Assembly (NCBI RefSeq): GCF_958979055.1
Contig: NC_084886.1
Coordinates: forward strand, 37,406,154-37,470,153
Length of the DNA stretch: 64,000 bases
Source of the DNA: Alnus glutinosa
Lineage: Eukaryota; Streptophyta; Magnoliopsida; Fagales; Betulaceae
Reading direction: 5' to 3'
Both the position numbers and the translations under genes were made by a program. The notes under the pieces are model-generated. The model was not told where the DNA came from. It saw only the letters and a list, made by a program, of their open reading frames with translations, and searched no databases. Positions 59,471 to 64,000 of this stretch are shown one piece after another; position 1 is the stretch's first letter; the number at the start of each line of letters is the position of its first letter.

Positions 59471-59779
59471 ATGAAGCAATTGGAGGGTACCCAGAGCTCG
59501 CTCCCGGACGATATTGCCCTTAAAATTGCTTCATTACTCGAGGTTCATTTTTCGACCCTTAATAATTTCATTCGTTGTTCTGTATTGAAATATAATCATT
59601 TGATTTTTGTCTTTCAAAAGGTAACGGATCTCTGTGCCTTGGGTAGTTGCTCTCGGTTCTGGAGGTCGTTGTGCGGTTCTGAGTGCATATGGGAGTCTCT
59701 GGTAAAGGAAAGATGGACTTCTCTGACTCTGTTCGACGAGTCTTCTTCGTCCACTGCCACCAAAGCTCCAATCTCCAAG
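59471..59779 (+). CDS. F-box protein, first two exons
   Basis: Substrate-recognition subunit of an SCF (Skp1-Cullin-F-box) ubiquitin ligase, judged from the F-box. Exons 59471-59542 (24 codons) and 59621-59779 (53 codons) join GT-AG in phase 0: MKQLEGTQSSLPDDIALKIA, SLLEVTDLCALGSCSRFWR, SLCGSECIWESLVKERW. This has the F-box core LP.D....IASLLEV.DLCALG..S..WR. The frame ends in a donor-like AAG/GTTTAT. The rest must lie beyond the LINE in the following intron and outside the window, or be lost. The substrate-binding part is not visible, so the subfamily is not assigned. Confidence 0.75.
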
Positions 59780-59890
59780 GTTTATCTACCTTATTACTCT
59801 CTAAACCAGTCTTAGTCTAATTTGTGATTTATTGGTTCAGTTCTTTATGTCTGTTTGTTTTGTTGTATCCCAATTTGTCACATTAATAAG

Positions 59891-62800
59891 TTTTTTGAAC
59901 AAATAATCATCTTTATTAATGAATCAGAGACTCTAAGGTCAAAATCAGGGTCGTGAAGACTCCTGAAAATAATGTGAGAGACATAAGGTGGAGTTTCTTC
60001 CATCCATATTGAATCCAAAACATTAAACACAGCTGCTTTTGCTAGAGCATGAGCGGCAGAATTTGCCTCCTTTTTCACATGAAGTATAGCAGAGGAACGA
60101 AGTTCAGTTCAGTTCTTACTTAACCCCGTCAGCGTAGTGCCCAATTCTGATCAGAGAAGGGAAGTCTGAATTAATCTCATTTACTACCTACAAATCATCT
60201 CCTTCTAGCATGATGTCAAGCAAACTTGAGTCTTTGCTAAGCATAACCGCATATAGAGCAGCCCAAGCCTCTGCAACAGATGGATCAGCATGGCTGCTAA
60301 GTGTTAAGCCACGAGCTACCAAGTCCCTTCCCTGCGAATTGCGCGCAATGATTCCGATACCAATGCGCCCTGTCCTTTTGTCAATAGCTGCATCCCAATT
60401 GGTTTTGTAAATACCTGATGGGGGGTCCTGCCACCGGACAGGAGAGGCGTTAACAGTCATGGTATCTTCTTCCAGTGCAGCTCGAGAATTGGCACACGCT
60501 TATGACTTATCATCTTCAATAGAAGCACATGCATCCTGTACTAACTGGGAGGGAGAAATGAAAGCACCTCCAAACACAAAAGAATTTCTTCGAAGCCAAA
60601 TCTTGCGCGAAATGACTGCCCAAAGCTCAAAATCCTCAGAACCACATCTCTGTAATAGAGCTTCAAGAACAGGACTGAAATTGGTTCCCCCACCTCTGCT
60701 TTTTTGCAGACTTTTAGGTCCCGAACACCACACATCTGTGGCAGGGGGGCAAGTCCATAAAATATGCAACATTTACTCCACCTCAATTGTGCAAATAGGA
60801 CAGAGTTGATCGCTCACGACTCGTCGATGAAAGTGATTTTCCTTTGTAGGAAGGAGATTATGGCAAGCTTTCCAAAGGAACATCTTCGTAGTATTAGGGA
60901 CAGGAAGTCCCCAAATAGCCTTCCAAATGCCATCCTCTGCATTAGTATATGAACAACTGCTCCTTTGAGAAGCTTGGTGGTCCTTTTCCATGTAGTAGGC
61001 ACTGTGAACTGAGAACTGGCCATTTTTAGTGCATCTCCAGACCAACTTGTCCTGTGGTTGGAGAGGGCTCAAAGGGATATTACAAATGAGTCGCGCTTCC
61101 TCTTCCATGAAGACGTCAAAAATCAGCCTGGTGTTCCACCGTTTAGTGTCTTGATCAATAAGTGTGCATACCTTTGCCTCCATTGGGAGACTTCTGTTAG
61201 GAGACTGGACAACAAAAGAGTTGGGGGTGGGCAGCCACTGATCCCCCCAAATTCTGATGTCACACCCATTGCCAATACGCCAGACCAAACCCTTTAAAAC
61301 CACTGGCCTAGCACTCATCATACTTCTCCATGCATAAGAGGGATTTCTCCCAAGAGCAACCTCCAGAATAGAACCTGTAGGGAAATATTTGGCTTGAAAA
61401 ATACATGCAGTGAGTGAGGTAGGATTCTGAAGTAACCTCCAGATTTGTTTCACTAAAAGGGCTTGATTGAAGATAGTCAGATCTTTGAACCCTAGCCCTC
61501 CCTTGACTCTTCGAGAACCCCATTTTCTCCCAACCCATTCAGTGAATATTTGAAGTGTTATCTTTGTGCCCCTACTAGAATTTCTGCATTAGGCCATTGA
61601 TCTCTTTACACAATTTCTATGGAAGTTTGAAAACGCTCATACTGTAAGTGGGAATGGATTGGATGACCGCTTTGAAGAGAATTTCTTTTCCAGATTATGA
61701 AAGAAATTTGAGCTTCCAATTATTCAACCGACTCCATACCCCGTCTTTCATACACTGGAAAGCTTGAGATCGAGACTTCCCCACAAGAGCTGGTAACCCA
61801 AGGTACTTGTCATATTGTTGTGTGGCCTGTAAACCTGACAAGGAGATAATCTCTTGTCTCCTAGCTGCATCTGTATTTCGGCTGAAAAAGAGTGAGGTTT
61901 TTTGCAAATTCAGCTTTCGCCCCGAGGCTACTTCATATCGCTCTAGCATTCTTATAAGTCTCCTCCATTCCAATGAATTCGCCTTACAGAATAGGAGGCT
62001 GTCATTTGCAAAGAATAAATGGCTTACCTTAGGGCCATGCTTCGAAGTAGGGACCTTAGTAATACTCCCCCGCTGTTTCGCCTGTTGGAGAAGGGAGCTT
62101 AGAGCCCTAGCACAAATGAGAAAAAGTTCCTATAGAATCTTATGAATTACGCATGGCACATAGTGAAAGAGGATTTCCCTGACGAAGACCGTGACAAGGC
62201 TTGATATCCCCCACCATTTGATCATTGATAACAATAGCATAAGAAACATTCTAACACGTCATAATCAGATAAATCCACCGTTCAGAAAACCCATTTTTCG
62301 CATAGCAGCATCTAGAAATGCCCATTTGACTCTATCATAAGCTTTGCTCATGTCCAGTTTGATCCTCATAAAACCCACCTTACTCCACATATGAGTGTGC
62401 ATAGAATGAAGGATCTCATAAGCAGCTAGAAAATTATTTGTAATAAGTGTACTAGGGATAAAAGCACTTTGTTGGGGAGAAATGATGTGAGGAAGACATT
62501 CCTTCAGCCTGTTTGCTGACACCTTTGCTACAATCTTATACAGAATGTTGCATAGACTAATAGGGCGAAAATCTGAGACATTGGCTAGGGTTTTGACCTT
62601 AGGAATAAAGGCAACATTTGTTGAATTTATTTGAGCATCCAGCTGCCCTGAATTGAGAAAAAATAGGATTGCACCACATACCTCATCCTGGATGACATCC
62701 CAGTTTTGCTGGTAAAAATCTGTTGTAAAGCCATCAGGTCCAGGAGCTTTGAGGGGAGCCATCTGATGGAGTGCTTTGGTAATCTCTGCCACAAGTCGTT

Positions 62801-63299
62801 GATTCATCACAGGTGTTACCGAGCTCTGTATAGCTTGAGTACATAACTCAATATTTTGGGGCCTAGAAGAAGTGAACAAATCTTGGAAATATGGAATAAA
62901 AGCTTGCTCAATATCCACCTGAGAAGAACATGAGTGTCCTTGTCCATCCATAATCTGAGTTATCAGGTTATGTTGATTTCTTTGATTTGCACATGCATGG
63001 AAAAGCTTTGTATTCCTATCACCATGTTTTAACCAATTCTCCTTTGCTCTCTGTCGCCACTTCAAATCTTCTTCTTCCAGTAGAGTATGCAACCCATCCT
63101 TAAGCTGGTGTTCAGCTTCTATGTTTTTCCTGGAGGAGTCAATTGGCAATTGAGCTAAGTCATGAGCCTTCTGGCATATCTTCTTCTCTGTGTTATGCTC
63201 AGTTTTGCGCACCCATTGCTGTAAAGAGTGCTGGCATCCTTTCAGTTTTCTTTGGATGTTCTTCCATTTAATAAGTTTGTTAGTCTTCCTCTATAGTTT
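59891..63299 (-). mobile_element. L1-type LINE with RNase H, 5'-truncated and decayed
   Basis: Minus-strand ORF2 remnant. In order: pre-RT region with WKHGD-like KENWLKHGDRNTKLFH; reverse transcriptase with KAPGPDGF, VAFIPKV, FRPISLCN and SKAYDRVKW (to 62265); HGLRQGNPLS; the catalytic box reads FFANDSLLF (about 62000) where the family has FADDS; then the thumb, zf-RVT region (LFLWKACHNLLPTKENHFHRR, CPIC) and RNase H (YKTNWDAAID, EAWAALYA). The endonuclease domain and ORF1 are absent. At least four frame breaks or stops split it, including two stops just after 62265. The 3' end has only A6 at 59891-59896. A weak pair cattaataag (59881) and catttaataag (63264) might be the target duplication. 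Confidence 0.85.
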
Positions 63300-64000
63300 T
63301 GAGCCTTTTTAGGTTCAAGTTTGTTGGAGCATGTACCTTAAATGGAATGTAGTTAAGTTCCACACGGGATGGTAATTATACAAGTGAGTGGGTAATATAA
63401 TATTATTGGGAAAATACATTATGCCATGAACTTACACCTCCTTTGCAATTAGGCCAAACTACCATTTGTGATACATGATGTCCTTAAACTACTATTTCGT
63501 TGCAAAAGGTTCTTCCTGTTAGTTGTTGACGTTAAAATGGATAGAAAATAGCGCCTGTGCCATATGCGTGTATATTTTAGACTTTACATGCCCATATTTC
63601 CCTAAATTATCATTTGCAAAAACATCCTCAAACTACCATTAGGGAGATGGACACCTCAAGGTATTCTAATTACAAATATAACACGTTGGGATATCACTTA
63701 TGTCAAAAACTTGCTATGGATTTGGACCAAATTGTGTTATTAATAATCACTCACACTTTTGATTACTATTTGATGGAATATAATCCTCTCCATTTCAAAT
63801 GAAATGGGGATCCTATACCCTATTTGATGCTCACACATGCATATTCCAACAAAAATTTATGGGGGTAAGCTTTTGAGTTAAATACTGTACTCGTATCTAC
63901 ATCAGATGTGTTTGATAATACACACACACACACAAACATATCAACCAACCACTGTTTGACTGCTATTCTTTGTAAGATTTAAACACTCATCCTCACGGCG
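63300..64000. other. right-edge intergenic or intronic DNA
   Basis: gggaaaatacattatgccatg at 63408 and ccatttgtgatac/taccattaggga phrases look like one arm of a Mutator-type MITE (compare 57440, 13747), with no opposite arm before the edge. A (CA)n microsatellite lies at about 63921-63934. If the F-box gene continues, this is its intron. No exon recognised. Confidence 0.4.

Overview
This window is nuclear DNA of a flowering plant, very probably a woody eudicot. Genes have several introns in AT-rich noncoding DNA, the plastid enzyme carries a transit peptide, and the CAMTA and SAR1 genes are of plant type. Miniature transposons are dense, and some resemble families I associate with tree genomes. 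The order (perhaps Fagales) is a weak guess.

The left 36 kb is the gene-rich part. In order: a fossil LTR and AT-rich DNA (1-3870); a complete 15-exon plastidial dihydrolipoyl dehydrogenase gene (4256-9940, +); a small ribosomal protein eL29 gene (12837-13115, -) with telo-box and site II promoter motifs; a decayed fragment of an Fe-S scaffold (ISU) gene (15418-15512); two tandem SAR1 small-GTPase genes for COPII coat assembly (16205-19319 and 23455-25238, both +) with identical exon structure; and a complete 13-exon CAMTA transcription factor gene (27472-35609, -). Between and inside them lie MITEs, homopolymer tracts and short retroposon insertions.

From about 37.3 to 55.0 kb there is a deep nest of transposable elements with readable target-site duplications. 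A ~380-bp sequence is present as two direct copies. Between them lies a solo LTR, split by a 15.46-kb Mutator-like element (9-bp TSD attaatcaa, ~215-bp terminal inverted repeats). That MULE carries a decayed MuDR-type transposase gene and a GRF zinc-finger/transmembrane ORF. It is interrupted by a second solo LTR of the same family (5-bp TSD ggacc), which is split by a 6.27-kb CACTA transposon (3-bp TSD agt). The CACTA element carries its own insertions: a foldback MITE, a tRNA-derived SINE and a hAT-like element.

The right end holds another foldback MITE, a second copy of a polyadenylated retroposon family also seen near 22 kb, the first two exons of an F-box gene (59471-59779, +) and, in its next intron, a 5'-truncated L1-type LINE with RNase H (about 59.9-63.3 kb, -). 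The genes show no functional cluster; they are ordinary housekeeping or regulatory loci. The most informative content is the nested transposon stack and a series of extremely short retroposition events with clear target duplications inside CAMTA introns.
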